Part shown: piece by piece, positions 33,916 through 43,016 of the stretch | How the letters are laid out: each line of letters starts with the position of its first letter | Numbering within the stretch: position 1 is the stretch's first letter | Source of the DNA: Demetria terragena DSM 11295 | GTDB taxonomy: Bacteria > Actinomycetota > Actinomycetes > Actinomycetales > Dermatophilaceae | Length of the DNA stretch: 64,000 nucleotides | Reading direction: 5' to 3' | Assembly: GCF_000376825.1 (NCBI RefSeq) | Contig: NZ_AQXW01000003.1 | Location: forward strand, 389,498 to 453,497 | Notes under the pieces: model-generated | What the model was told of the DNA's origin: nothing | What the model saw: the letters and a program-made list of their open reading frames with translations, nothing else | Databases searched by the model: none | Position numbers and translations under genes: made by a program

Positions 33916-36750
33916 GTGGCAAAGGTCCGGGTCCACGAGCTTGCTAAAGAGCTCGGGGTCAAGAGCAAGGAACTGCTCGCCCACCTGCAGGAGCAGGGCG
34001 AGTTCGTCAAATCTGCTAGCTCCACCATTGAAGCGCCGGTCGTGCGGAAGATTCGCGAGAATCCGCCCGCTACGGCAAAGCCAGCCGAGAAGGCCGAGCC
34101 TTCCGCAGGCCCAGCAAAGCCTGCTCCGGCGAAGAAGTCTGCGGCAAAGCCAGGTCCCAAGCCGGGACCCGCGGCACCTGCCGAGCCAGCGGCCCCGTCG
34201 GCGCCAGAGCCGGAAGCACCTGCTGCTCCGGAGCCGGTGACCGAGGCACCTGAGGCGCCAGCAGCAGAAGCCAAGCCAGCCCCCGCGCCGGCAGCGGAAG
34301 CGCCCACACCGGCGACCCCTGCGGCAGCGGACAAGCCCACTCCGGGCCCCGCCCCGACCAAGCCGGGACCGGCACCTAGCAAGCCTGGTCCCAGCGGCGG
34401 AGCGGCGCCTCGCCCGGCCCCGCGGCCAGGTGGCTCAGCCCGTCCGGGCAACAACCCCTACGCACCCAGTCAGGGCATGCGTACGGGTTCTGGTTCCGGA
34501 CGTGGAGCACGTCCGGGCAACAACCCGTTCGCGCCCAGCCAGGGCATGCCACGTGGCGGCAACCGGCAAGAAGGCGGTGGCTCAGCTGGGCCGCGCCCCA
34601 GCAGCGCCGGTGCGGCTGGCCCGCGTCCATCGGGGGCACGTCCCAACCCGAACATGATGCCGGGCAAGGCCGCGGTTCCGCGTCCGGGCGAACGCCCCCA
34701 GCGTGGCGGCCCCGGTGGTCGAAGCGGTGGCCCCGGTGGTGCCCGCAGCGGTGGCGGCCCAGGTGGCGGCGGCGGCTTCGCCGGACGCCCCGGCGGCGGC
34801 GGTCGTGGCCGTGGTGGGACGCAAGGTGCGTTCGGTCGCGGTGGCGGCAAGGCACGTGCCCGCAAGAGCAAGCGCGCTAAGCGTCGCGAGTTCGAGGAGA
34901 TGCAGGCGCCCAGCGTTGGCGGCGTGACCGTACCCCGTGGGGACGGCAGCACCATCGTGCGTCTGCGTCGTGGTGCCTCACTCACCGATTTCGCGGACAA
35001 GATTGACGCGAATCCGGCCAGCCTGGTCACCGTGCTGATTCACCTCGGTGAGATGGCCACGGCGACGCAGTCCCTGGATGAGGACACCTTCGCCCTCCTC
35101 GGTACCGAGCTGGGCTACAACGTCCAGATCGTCTCGCCGGAAGACGAGGAGAAGGAACTCTTCAGCTCCTTCAACATCGATCTCGAGGCCGAAGAGGACG
35201 CCGAGTCCGATGAAGACCTGTCTGCGCGGCCCCCGGTCGTCACGGTCATGGGTCACGTTGACCACGGAAAGACCCGCCTGTTGGACGCGATCCGCAACGA
35301 GGACGTTCAGGGCGGGGAAGCCGGCGGCATCACCCAGCACATCGGTGCCTACCAGGTGCACAAGCAACATGAAGGCGAAGACCGCGCGATCACCTTTATC
35401 GACACCCCGGGTCACGAGGCGTTCACCGCCATGCGTGCTCGTGGTGCCAAGGTGACCGACATCGCGATCCTCGTCGTCGCGGCCGATGACGGCGTGATGC
35501 CTCAGACCATTGAGGCGCTCAACCACGCTCAGGCGGCTGACGTCCCGATTGTTGTTGCCGTGAACAAGGTTGATGTCGAGGGCGCCGACCCGGCGAAGAT
35601 CCGTGGGCAGCTCACCGAATACAACCTGATTGCAGAGGAATACGGCGGCGACACCATGTTCGTCGATGTTTCTGCGAAGCAGGGTCAGAACATCGACGCG
35701 TTGTTGGAGGCGGTCCTGTTGACCGCCGATGCGGCGCTCGATCTACGAGCCAACTCCGACAAGGACGCGCGCGGTGTAGCGATCGAGGCCAACCTCGACC
35801 GCGGTCGCGGTGCGGTGGCCACGGTGCTGGTGCAGTCCGGGACCTTGCGGGTCGGCGACGGCATCGTCGCTGGCGTTGCTCACGGTCGCGTACGCGCTCT
35901 GCTGGACGAGCACGGCCAGAACCTCACCGAAGCCGGGCCGTCGCGTCCGGTGCAGGTGACTGGTCTGGCATCCGTGCCGCGTGCCGGTGACACCTTCATC
36001 GTGGCTCCGGACGACCGGACGGCTCGCCAGATCGCGGAGAAGCGGGAGGCTGCTGACCGGCAGGCATCGCTGGCGAAGGCTCGAAAGCGGATCAGCCTGG
36101 AAGACCTCAACGCTCAGCTCGCGCAGGGCAAGGTCGAGACGCTCAACCTCATCCTCAAGGGCGATGTGTCCGGTTCGGTCGAAGCGCTCGAAGACGCGCT
36201 CATGCAGATTGACGTCGGCGAAGACGTTGACCTGCGGATCATCGACCGTGGTGTTGGTGCGATCACGATGAACAACATCAACCTGGCGGTCGCCTCAGAG
36301 GCGGTCATCATCGGGTTCAACGTTCGCGCCGAGGGCCAGAACGCGGAGTACGCCGAGAAGGAAGGCGTAGAAATTCGCTACTACTCGGTGATCTACCAGG
36401 CCATCGAGGAGATTGAGCAGGCGCTGAAGGGCATGCTCAAGCCCGAGTTTGAGGAGATCGAGCTCGGGACTGCCGAGATCCGTGAGATCTTCCGCAGTTC
36501 TAAGTTCGGCAACATCGCGGGTTCGATCGTGCGGTCCGGTGAGATCAAGCGCGGCGCCAAGGCGCGTATCACCCGTCAGGGTGTCGTCGTGGCCGAGAAC
36601 ATCGAGATCGCTGGCCTGCGCCGTTTCAAGGACGATGTGACCGAGGTGCGCGACGGTTTCGAGTGCGGTATCAACCTGGGGTCCTACAACGACCTGCAGG
36701 ATGGCGACCTCATCGCGACGTACGAGATGCGGGAGAAGCCCCGCGTCTGA
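33916..36750 (+). CDS. infB: Translation initiation factor IF-2
   Basis: 944 aa from the GTG at 33916, set by the AAGGAG site ten bases before it. Residues 1-52 are the IF2_N helical domain. Residues 55-330 are a low-complexity Ala/Pro/Glu then Gly/Arg/Pro linker, with GNNP[YF]APSQGM repeated twice. The G domain carries GHVDHGKT at 446-453, DTPGHEAF and NKVD from N550. Domains II to IV complete the protein to the C-terminal initiator-tRNA-binding module ([13 protein letters not shown]). It delivers fMet-tRNA to the 30S subunit. A 44-nt palindrome follows the stop. Confidence 0.96.
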   Translation: MAKVRVHELAKELGVKSKELLAHLQEQGEFVKSASSTIEAPVVRKIRENPPATAKPAEKAEPSAGPAKPAPAKKSAAKPGPKPGPAAPAEPAAPSAPEPEAPAAPEPVTEAPEAPAAEAKPAPAPAAEAPTPATPAAADKPTPGPAPTKPGPAPSKPGPSGGAAPRPAPRPGGSARPGNNPYAPSQGMRTGSGSGRGARPGNNPFAPSQGMPRGGNRQEGGGSAGPRPSSAGAAGPRPSGARPNPNMMPGKAAVPRPGERPQRGGPGGRSGGPGGARSGGGPGGGGGFAGRPGGGGRGRGGTQGAFGRGGGKARARKSKRAKRREFEEMQAPSVGGVTVPRGDGSTIVRLRRGASLTDFADKIDANPASLVTVLIHLGEMATATQSLDEDTFALLGTELGYNVQIVSPEDEEKELFSSFNIDLEAEEDAESDEDLSARPPVVTVMGHVDHGKTRLLDAIRNEDVQGGEAGGITQHIGAYQVHKQHEGEDRAITFIDTPGHEAFTAMRARGAKVTDIAILVVAADDGVMPQTIEALNHAQAADVPIVVAVNKVDVEGADPAKIRGQLTEYNLIAEEYGGDTMFVDVSAKQGQNIDALLEAVLLTADAALDLRANSDKDARGVAIEANLDRGRGAVATVLVQSGTLRVGDGIVAGVAHGRVRALLDEHGQNLTEAGPSRPVQVTGLASVPRAGDTFIVAPDDRTARQIAEKREAADRQASLAKARKRISLEDLNAQLAQGKVETLNLILKGDVSGSVEALEDALMQIDVGEDVDLRIIDRGVGAITMNNINLAVASEAVIIGFNVRAEGQNAEYAEKEGVEIRYYSVIYQAIEEIEQALKGMLKPEFEEIELGTAEIREIFRSSKFGNIAGSIVRSGEIKRGAKARITRQGVVVAENIEIAGLRRFKDDVTEVRDGFECGINLGSYNDLQDGDLIATYEMREKPRV

Positions 36751-36768
36751 CATCGGGTGATTTCTCTT

Positions 36769-36812
36769 CGATCGGACCGGTCGTGCGCTCGAGCGCACGA
36801 CCGGTCCGATCG
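36769..36812 (+). terminator. 44-nt perfect palindrome downstream of infB
   Basis: The sequence from 36769 to 36812 is its own reverse complement: a 22-bp stem centred on GCTC|GAGC, with no mismatch. It lies 18 bp after the infB stop and just before the TRM11-like gene. There is no clear T-tract (GTTGTG follows), so it is a bidirectional-type hairpin terminator rather than a canonical one. Confidence 0.75.
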
Positions 36813-36834
36813 TTGTGCCGGGTAGGGTCTGCGG

Positions 36835-37866
36835 GTGCCTGCGTACCTCCTGCTTCTGGAACCCTCGCCCAACCGTGTCTACCGCGAGGTCGCCCCGACC
36901 TTGGTCGCCGAGGAGGCCCGGCGGCTACTCAGTGTCGTGACTGGTGCCACCGTTGAGGTGGAACCGACGCAGCGGGCCGGTGCCCACTACCTGGGCGTCG
37001 AGCTGACTGAACCGTTGGACGCCGTCGGCTTTCAGGCGTTGTCCTCGCTGTCGGGGGTATACGCCATCTTCACCGCCGAGGGTGAACTGCTGCGCCCGGT
37101 GGCCGCCGAACGGGTCGATCGTTACCCGAGCGACCTGCTGACGATTCAGAAGTATCAAGGCAAGACCAACGAGCAACTCACCCGGACGCTGCTCAATCTC
37201 ACGGCTGCCGTGTCAGCGCACCCGCAGAGATTGCTCGATGGCACCTTGACGGTGCTCGATCCGATGTGCGGGCGAGGGACCACGCTCAACCTGGCGCTGA
37301 CGTACGGCCTAAACGTGACGGGGATCGACCTGGATAAACGCGACTTCGAGGAATACGAGCGCTTTCTCAAGACCTGGTTGCGTCAGCACCGCTACAAGCA
37401 CACGGCCGATTCGGGCAGCCTTCGAACGAGTGGCCGACACCGTGGAAGACGGTTCGACGTCACCGTCGCGCCGACCAAGGAAGAGTTCAAGCAGGGCGAC
37501 GTTCAGCGAATCACCTACCTCAACACGGACACCACTGACCTCGACGGACTTCTCAAGCCACGCCAGTTCGACGTCCTGGTGACCGACTCGCCTTACGGGG
37601 TGCAGCACGGTTCGCATGGTGACCGGATCGCTCGAAACCCGTTGGAATTGCTTGAAGATGCCCTACCCGGGTGGGTTCCATTGTTGCGTCGAGGTGGCGC
37701 TCTGGGGATGGCGTACAACCGCCATGTCGCCTCCCCGGACCAGCTCGGAGAACTCTTGGAAGGCCACGGTCTGGCGGTGGTCGGCGACCCCGCCGACGAA
37801 ACCTTCCGACACCGGGTCGACGCTTCGATCGATCGAGACCTCATCTTCGCGACTAGGCCGGACTAA
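36835..37866 (+). CDS. TRM11-like SAM-dependent RNA methyltransferase
   Basis: 343 aa with a GTG start. The N-terminal domain (LLLEPSPNRVYREVAPTLVAEEA) is a partial THUMP-like region. The Rossmann fold carries the SAM loop LDPMCGRGTTLN and acidic VTGIDLDKRDFEEY. The catalytic motif reads TDSPYGVQHG, a variant of the (N/D)PPY motif of base-modifying enzymes with Ser for the first Pro. TRM11 relatives methylate guanosine 10 of tRNA; the exact target in actinomycetes is not established. It is separated from infB by the 44-nt palindrome and converges on the lysE gene. Confidence 0.83.
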   Translation: MPAYLLLLEPSPNRVYREVAPTLVAEEARRLLSVVTGATVEVEPTQRAGAHYLGVELTEPLDAVGFQALSSLSGVYAIFTAEGELLRPVAAERVDRYPSDLLTIQKYQGKTNEQLTRTLLNLTAAVSAHPQRLLDGTLTVLDPMCGRGTTLNLALTYGLNVTGIDLDKRDFEEYERFLKTWLRQHRYKHTADSGSLRTSGRHRGRRFDVTVAPTKEEFKQGDVQRITYLNTDTTDLDGLLKPRQFDVLVTDSPYGVQHGSHGDRIARNPLELLEDALPGWVPLLRRGGALGMAYNRHVASPDQLGELLEGHGLAVVGDPADETFRHRVDASIDRDLIFATRPD

Positions 37867-37878
37867 ATCGCGTCCGGA

Positions 37879-38475
37879 CTAGCCCATGGCGAGTTTGGCT
37901 GCGAGGGCGAGCATGACGATGCCGATGAGCACGTCCAGCACTCGCCATACGGAGGGCTTTGCGAGCCAACGGGCGGCCGCGATGGATCCGAAGCCCAGTA
38001 GCGAAAACCACACGACGCTGCCAACGCACGCACCCAAGGCAAACCACCAACGCCCTTGGTCTCCATGCTGATTGGCAATGGAACCCAGCATGACCACTGT
38101 GTCGAGATAGACGTGTGGATTCAACAGGGTGAGCGCCAAGGTCGTCTTCGCGATGTCCTGCTCGCCACGTGTGGGCGCACCAGCTGCGAGGCCGCTGGGC
38201 CGGATGGCCGAACGAAACGAGGTGAACGCAAACCACATCAGGTATGCCGCCCCGCCCCAGCGCAGCACCTCGAGCGCCCACGGCGCGTTCTCGGTGACGC
38301 TCCCGATTCCGGCGACGCCGGCCAGGATCAGAGCAATGTCGCATCCCGTACAAATCGCCACGACGAGCCAGATCCGCTCCCGTCGTAGCCCTTGGCGAAG
38401 GACGAAGGCGTTCTGGGCTCCGATCGCCACGATGAGCGATATCCCCGTGATGAGACCGGGCAGCATGGCGTTCAT
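37879..38475 (-). CDS. lysE: LysE/ArgO-family basic amino acid exporter
   Basis: 198 aa from the ATG at 38475, just after the shared promoter region; longer upstream extension would cover that region and is rejected. Six membrane helices are seen. The signature IVAIGAQNAFVLRQGLRRE lies near the N-terminus and LNPHVYLDTVVMLG near 120, matching LysE/ArgO. It exports lysine or arginine when these are in excess. It is divergent from the LysR-type gene lysG, its usual regulator, which responds to the same amino acids. Confidence 0.93.
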   Translation of the reverse strand: MNAMLPGLITGISLIVAIGAQNAFVLRQGLRRERIWLVVAICTGCDIALILAGVAGIGSVTENAPWALEVLRWGGAAYLMWFAFTSFRSAIRPSGLAAGAPTRGEQDIAKTTLALTLLNPHVYLDTVVMLGSIANQHGDQGRWWFALGACVGSVVWFSLLGFGSIAAARWLAKPSVWRVLDVLIGIVMLALAAKLAMG

Positions 38476-38556
38476 GGGATTGACGCTAGGTGGTTGTAAC
38501 TCAGTTAGTCCAACGAATGTTTCTGATAGGTCAGTAGCAAGATTTATGATTGATGG
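38476..38556. promoter_or_regulatory. Divergent lysE/lysG promoter-operator region
   Basis: 81 bp between the two starts, richer in A and T than the flanking genes, with TTAGTCCAACGAA and GATTTATGATTGATGG stretches. By analogy with lysE/lysG of Corynebacterium, LysG should bind here and activate lysE with lysine or arginine as co-inducer. The exact operator was not resolved by eye. Confidence 0.6.
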
Positions 38557-39462
38557 ATGAACTACGACGCGGATCACCTTGCGGCGCTGCTTGCTGTCGT
38601 GGAGGAGGGGACCTTTGACTCTGCGGCGCGTCGACTGAGATTGACGCAATCAGCCGTCAGCCAACGCATCAAGGCGCTCGAGACCCGAGTCGGTCGGGTG
38701 CTGATCGTCCGCACCACACCATGCGTCGCGACCACGGAGGGCGAAATTCTCCTACGGTTGGCCCGACAAGTTCAGTTGCTCAGCGCGGAGGCAACCGGGC
38801 AGCTTGGGGCGGACGCAGATCGAGCCACGGCGATTCCCGTTGCTGTGAACGCGGATTCCCTCGCTACATGGTTCGTCGACGTACTGCGAGAAGCGGCAAC
38901 ATGGTCGGACAGGGTCATCCAGGTTCACGTAGAGGATCAGGAGCATTCCGTGGATCTCCTCCGAAAGGGGGCGGTGATGGGAGCCGTGACTGCTGACCCA
39001 GTCACGGTGCAGGGGTGCTCGATTGAACAGCTCGGGCTGATGCGTTACGTACCTGTTGCCACCCCAGATTTGCTAGCGCGTCATGGCTCGCGGCGACGCG
39101 TCCGATGGGGTGAACTGCCCGTCGTGCGCTTCAACGAGCGGGACGACCTTCAAGAGCGGGTCATGGCGGCCCATGGCCTGGGTGGTCCGCACAACCCACC
39201 CACCCATCGCGTTCCCTCGGCCGAGGGATTCGCTCAGGCCGTACGCCTCGGACTTGGCTGGGGCGCGCTGCCGGAGCAGCACCTGGACGGCGCACTGGAT
39301 CGTGGCGATCTGGTGCGGTTGCCGGGAGCGCGACCGTTAGACGTCACGTTGTATTGGCAACGATGGCGGCTCAGCTCAGAAGACCTGGACCGGCTCACTG
39401 ACGCGGTGCGTTCAGCCGCGCGTAGACGGGTGGGAGGTGTGCGCTCCAGGCGTGCGAACTAG
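38557..39462 (+). CDS. lysG: LysR-type regulator of lysine export (LysG/ArgP)
   Basis: 301 aa. The N-terminal winged helix opens NYDADHLAALLAVVEEGTFDSAARRLRLTQSAVSQRIKALE, the ArgP/LysG subgroup signature (HLAAL, SAVSQRI). The C-terminal periplasmic-binding-like domain senses the effector (IPVAVNADSLATWF, LGLGWGALPEQHL). The gene is divergent from lysE and so very likely activates it. It ends 11 bp before rbfA, so rbfA may share transcripts with it or have a promoter inside its 3' end. Confidence 0.92.
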   Translation: MNYDADHLAALLAVVEEGTFDSAARRLRLTQSAVSQRIKALETRVGRVLIVRTTPCVATTEGEILLRLARQVQLLSAEATGQLGADADRATAIPVAVNADSLATWFVDVLREAATWSDRVIQVHVEDQEHSVDLLRKGAVMGAVTADPVTVQGCSIEQLGLMRYVPVATPDLLARHGSRRRVRWGELPVVRFNERDDLQERVMAAHGLGGPHNPPTHRVPSAEGFAQAVRLGLGWGALPEQHLDGALDRGDLVRLPGARPLDVTLYWQRWRLSSEDLDRLTDAVRSAARRRVGGVRSRRAN

Positions 39463-39473
39463 GCTCAGGAGTT

Positions 39474-39932
39474 ATGGCTGACACCGCACGGGCGCGCAAA
39501 GTCGCGGACCGCATTAAATCCCTGGTGGCCGAGTATCTGGAGTTCCGGGTTAAGGACGAACGACTCGGGTTTGTCACCGTGACCGATGTTCGTGTCACCG
39601 GCGACCTCCAGCAGGCAAGCGTCTTCTACACCGTCTTTGGTGACGACGTTGCCCGCGAGCAGACTGCTGAGGTTCTCCAAGACCAGCGCGGCAGGATCCG
39701 TTCGCACGTTGGTAAGGGCCTTGGTATTCGACTCACGCCGTCGTTGGAGTTCATCCCCGATGCTCTTCCCGAAGGTGCGGCGCACCTCGAGGACGCAGTC
39801 CGCAAAGCACGAGAGCGGGACGCTGAACTCGCGCGCAATGCCGCGGCTGCGACGTACGCCGGAGATGTCGACCCCTATCGCAAGCCCGCCGAGCCAGACT
39901 CCACGCCAGACGCCTCGCAGGACGCTGAGTGA
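39474..39932 (+). CDS. rbfA: 30S ribosome-binding factor RbfA
   Basis: 152 aa, a KH-like fold needed for late maturation of 16S rRNA and cold adaptation. Landmarks are ARKVADRIKSLVAEYLEFRVKDERLGFVTVTDVRVTGDLQQASVFYTVFG and IRSHVGKGLGIRLTPSLEFIPD. An acidic, Ala/Glu-rich tail of about 30 residues follows. The stop overlaps the truB start (GTGA), the usual rbfA-truB coupling. These genes normally follow infB directly; here a methyltransferase and the lysE/lysG pair lie between. Confidence 0.95.
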   Translation: MADTARARKVADRIKSLVAEYLEFRVKDERLGFVTVTDVRVTGDLQQASVFYTVFGDDVAREQTAEVLQDQRGRIRSHVGKGLGIRLTPSLEFIPDALPEGAAHLEDAVRKARERDAELARNAAAATYAGDVDPYRKPAEPDSTPDASQDAE

Positions 39933-40843
39933 CCGAAGCAGGCGTGCTGCTCGTCGACAAACCGTCGGGCTGGACCAGCCACGATGTCGTCGCCCGGTGT
40001 CGACGACTCGCGGGGACTCGTCGGGTCGGGCATGCAGGCACGCTCGACCCCATGGCCACCGGGTTGTTGGTCCTGGGAGTCAACCAAGGCACCAAACTGC
40101 TGACCTTTTTCGTCGGGTGCGACAAGACCTACTCCGGCACGATCCGGCTCGGGCAGTCAACGCTCACGGATGACGCCGAAGGTGAGGTGACCGCGTCGGC
40201 TGGCGCCGCCGGAGTCAGTGATTCCCAGATCGATGCCGCCATCGGCGACCTGAGCGGGGCGATCCAGCAAGTGCCGAGCGCGGTCAGCGCCATCAAGGTC
40301 AAAGGCGAGCGCTCCTATGTCAGGGCGCGCAAAGGCGAGGATGTGGCGCTGCCAGCCCGACCGGTGACGGTCCGTCGCTTCGAGGTCCTGGACCGGCGAA
40401 CGCACCAGATTGGCGACACGGTCGTGATCGATCTCGATGTCGTGGTCGAGGTTTCCTCAGGTACCTATGTGCGAGCGCTCGCTCGTGACTTGGGCGCCGC
40501 GCTGCATACCGGCGGTCACCTGACCAGCCTTCGGCGTGAAGGTGTCGGACACCTCGATCTGGCCCGTTCCGCACCGTTGGCCGAGTTAGAAGACGCGTAC
40601 GAGCAGGGCCGCCCCTTGCCTTTGGTCTCTCTCCCGGAGGCCGCCGCAGAGTTGTTGCCGACGCGAATGCTCACCGCCGAGGAGACGGCGCATGTGCGTC
40701 ATGGCCGCCGGTTGCCGTCCCGGCCCGAGCGCCTCGATCCAGTCGCCGCGATCGGACCCGATGGGGACCTCGTCGCCGTGATCGATGAGTCACGATCGAT
40801 GATTCGCAGCCACGTCGTCTTCCCCACGGGCGAGCAGTCGTGA
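39929..40843 (+). CDS. truB: tRNA pseudouridine-55 synthase
   Basis: 304 aa with a GTG start. It makes pseudouridine 55 in the T loop of tRNAs. The family motif LVDKPSGWTSHDVV is at 8-21. The catalytic aspartate is D40 in GHAGTLDPMATG. Also seen are YSGTIRLGQST, the substrate-contacting SGTYVRALARDLG, and a C-terminal PUA-like segment. It overlaps rbfA by 4 bp and is followed after 22 bp by ribF. Confidence 0.95.
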   Translation: MTEAGVLLVDKPSGWTSHDVVARCRRLAGTRRVGHAGTLDPMATGLLVLGVNQGTKLLTFFVGCDKTYSGTIRLGQSTLTDDAEGEVTASAGAAGVSDSQIDAAIGDLSGAIQQVPSAVSAIKVKGERSYVRARKGEDVALPARPVTVRRFEVLDRRTHQIGDTVVIDLDVVVEVSSGTYVRALARDLGAALHTGGHLTSLRREGVGHLDLARSAPLAELEDAYEQGRPLPLVSLPEAAAELLPTRMLTAEETAHVRHGRRLPSRPERLDPVAAIGPDGDLVAVIDESRSMIRSHVVFPTGEQS

Positions 40844-40865
40844 CCGGGTCAGTAGGGTTGCCGCC

Positions 40866-41831
40866 GTGCTCCGTCTGACCGACTACTCACAGGTGCCCGA
40901 CGACTTCGGACCCACCGTTGTCACGATGGGCAACTTCGACGGAGTCCACGGCGGGCATGCCTACGTCTTGCGGACCGTGGTCGAGGAGGCACAGCGCCGG
41001 GGAGCGCGGTCGGTGGCCGTCACGTTCGACCCGCACCCGCTTGAGGTCCTCCATCCCGATCGTGCGCCAGCCCAGATCACCGCCGTGGATGACCGGGTCG
41101 CCCTTATCGAACAGCTCGGGCTCGACGCCGTCCTGATTCTGCGATTCGACCGCGACCTCGCGGCGCAAACCCCCGAACAATTCGTGCAGGACTGCTTCGT
41201 GGACGCACTCGGCGCATGCGCGGTGATTGTCGGCCACGACACCCGCTTCGGAGTGAAGAACTCGGGGGACATCACCACGTTGCGCTCGCTCGGGGAGACC
41301 CTCGGATTCGATGTGCTGACTCTCGATGACCTCGGTTCGGGCACGGCGACGGGCGGCCGCTGGTCCTCCACGGAGGTGCGTACCCTGCTGCACGCGGGCA
41401 GCGTCGAAAGTGCCGCCGAGATCCTGGGCCGGCCACACCGAGTACGCGGCACTGTGGTCCGGGGCCTGCAACGCGGTCGTGAACTCGGCTTCCCGACAGC
41501 CAATCTCGCCCAAGACGCGCGCGGGATGATCCCTGCCGATGGTGTCTACGCAGGCTGGTTGGTCCGCCACGACATCGACCGTGGCCATGACGAGCACCGC
41601 ATGCCCGCCGCGATCTCCGTGGGAACCAACCCCACCTTCGACAACCCGGTACGCACTGTCGAGGCCTATGTGCTCGATCGTGTTGACCTCGATCTTTACG
41701 ACGAACAGGTCAGCGTCGAGTTCGTGCAGTGGCTACGAGGCAATGAGCGCTTCGACTCCATCGACACGCTCATCGCCCAGATGCACCGCGACGTGGCTCG
41801 GGCGCGGGAGATCCTCAGCCAGGATTCCTAG
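40866..41831 (+). CDS. ribF: Bifunctional riboflavin kinase/FAD synthetase
   Basis: 321 aa with a GTG start. The N-terminal adenylyltransferase domain has TMGNFDGVHGGHAYVL (the HxGH-type nucleotidyl motif) and FDPHPLEVLHPD. The C-terminal flavokinase domain has RGLQRGRELGFPTANL, GVYAGWLV and SVGTNPTFDNPVRTVEAYVLD. It converts riboflavin to FMN and then FAD. It follows truB as in many actinomycetes. Its stop overlaps the rodA-like start (TAGTG). Confidence 0.95.
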   Translation: MLRLTDYSQVPDDFGPTVVTMGNFDGVHGGHAYVLRTVVEEAQRRGARSVAVTFDPHPLEVLHPDRAPAQITAVDDRVALIEQLGLDAVLILRFDRDLAAQTPEQFVQDCFVDALGACAVIVGHDTRFGVKNSGDITTLRSLGETLGFDVLTLDDLGSGTATGGRWSSTEVRTLLHAGSVESAAEILGRPHRVRGTVVRGLQRGRELGFPTANLAQDARGMIPADGVYAGWLVRHDIDRGHDEHRMPAAISVGTNPTFDNPVRTVEAYVLDRVDLDLYDEQVSVEFVQWLRGNERFDSIDTLIAQMHRDVARAREILSQDS

Positions 41832-42934
41832 TGCGCGAGTCGTGGACACGCGCCGATTGGGGCCTGATCGTGGCCGCGCTCGGGCTCTCGTTGATCGGCG
41901 CCGCGCTCGTCTGGTCTGCGACCCACCACACGCTCGGCGGAACCTATGCCGTGCGCCACTTGGTCTTTACGGCCGTCGGGCTCGCCATGGCGTGGTGGGT
42001 CATGCGAATCGACTCCCGCACCATTCGGGCGTGGGCACCGTGGGTCTACCTCGCTTCGCTGCTCGGACTGCTCGCGGTGCTGTCACCGCTCGGGTCGACG
42101 GTCAACGGATCACGATCCTGGCTGCAGTTTCCAGGGCTGTCGCTGCAGCCTGCCGAACTCACCAAGGTCGCGCTCGCGGTCGGTTTGGCGATGATCCTGG
42201 CCGAGCGTGGCGAGCGGGATCAGCCGCCACCACATCGGGATGTGGCCCTTGCGGTGGTCGTGGCCGCGGTGCCTGTGCTCTTGGTCCTGGCCCAACCAGA
42301 CCTCGGGACGGCAGTGGTGTTGTCGGCGCTCTCACTGGGTGTCATCGCGGTGGCCGGTGCCTCGCGGTGGTGGTTAGTCGGGGCGTTGGTGGGCGGTGTG
42401 GGTGCTGCGGCCGTAGCATGGCTGACGCCCCTGCTGTCGGCATACCAGCGCGACCGAATCCTGGCGTTCGCGGATCCATCGGTCGACCCTGGCGGTATCG
42501 GCTATCAGGTGCGGCAGGTACGCATCGCGATCGGGTCAGGTGGTTGGAGCGGTCAGGGCTGGGGTGCTGGCCAGCAGACCCAGGGCGGCTTTATCCCTTA
42601 CCAACACACCGACTTCGTGTTCTCGGTCGCCGGGGAAGAGCTAGGCCTGCTGGGTGCCGCTGGCGTGCTGTTGATCAGCGGGTTCATCGTCGTCCGAGCC
42701 ATTTTCATTGCCCGCCGAGCGCAGGACTCCTTTGGCCGATTGGTCGCGACGGGTGTGGCGTGCTGGTTGCTGTTCCAAACAGTCCAGAACGTCGGGATGA
42801 ACCTCGGGTTGCTTCCGGTGACGGGCCTGCCGCTGCCGTTCGTGTCATACGGGGGGTCCAGCATGTTTGCCTGCTGGATCGCAATCGGGCTACTGGGGAA
42901 CGTTCATTTCGTCAGTCTGCGCCGGGTGTACTAG
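41831..42934 (+). CDS. rodA: SEDS-family peptidoglycan polymerase RodA
   Basis: 367 aa with a GTG start and about ten membrane helices. SEDS hallmarks are GSRSWLQFPGLSLQPAELTKVALAVGLA, PDLGTAVVLSALSLG (with the catalytic aspartate region), YQRDRILAFADPSVDPGGIGYQVRQ, GWGAGQQTQGGFIPYQHTDFVFSVAGEELG and GLPLPFVSYGGSS. It polymerises lipid II into glycan strands for elongation. Usually a class B PBP gene is next to it; none is nearby here. It overlaps the ribF stop by one base, so it is probably cotranscribed. Confidence 0.92.
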   Translation: MRESWTRADWGLIVAALGLSLIGAALVWSATHHTLGGTYAVRHLVFTAVGLAMAWWVMRIDSRTIRAWAPWVYLASLLGLLAVLSPLGSTVNGSRSWLQFPGLSLQPAELTKVALAVGLAMILAERGERDQPPPHRDVALAVVVAAVPVLLVLAQPDLGTAVVLSALSLGVIAVAGASRWWLVGALVGGVGAAAVAWLTPLLSAYQRDRILAFADPSVDPGGIGYQVRQVRIAIGSGGWSGQGWGAGQQTQGGFIPYQHTDFVFSVAGEELGLLGAAGVLLISGFIVVRAIFIARRAQDSFGRLVATGVACWLLFQTVQNVGMNLGLLPVTGLPLPFVSYGGSSMFACWIAIGLLGNVHFVSLRRVY

Positions 42935-43016
42935 ACCAACTCTGCGGATCGTGTGGTCCGCTGCGCTACTGCCTGGCATGCTGTGGCTCTGGCCCGCGCA
43001 ACTCAGGAGTAACACC

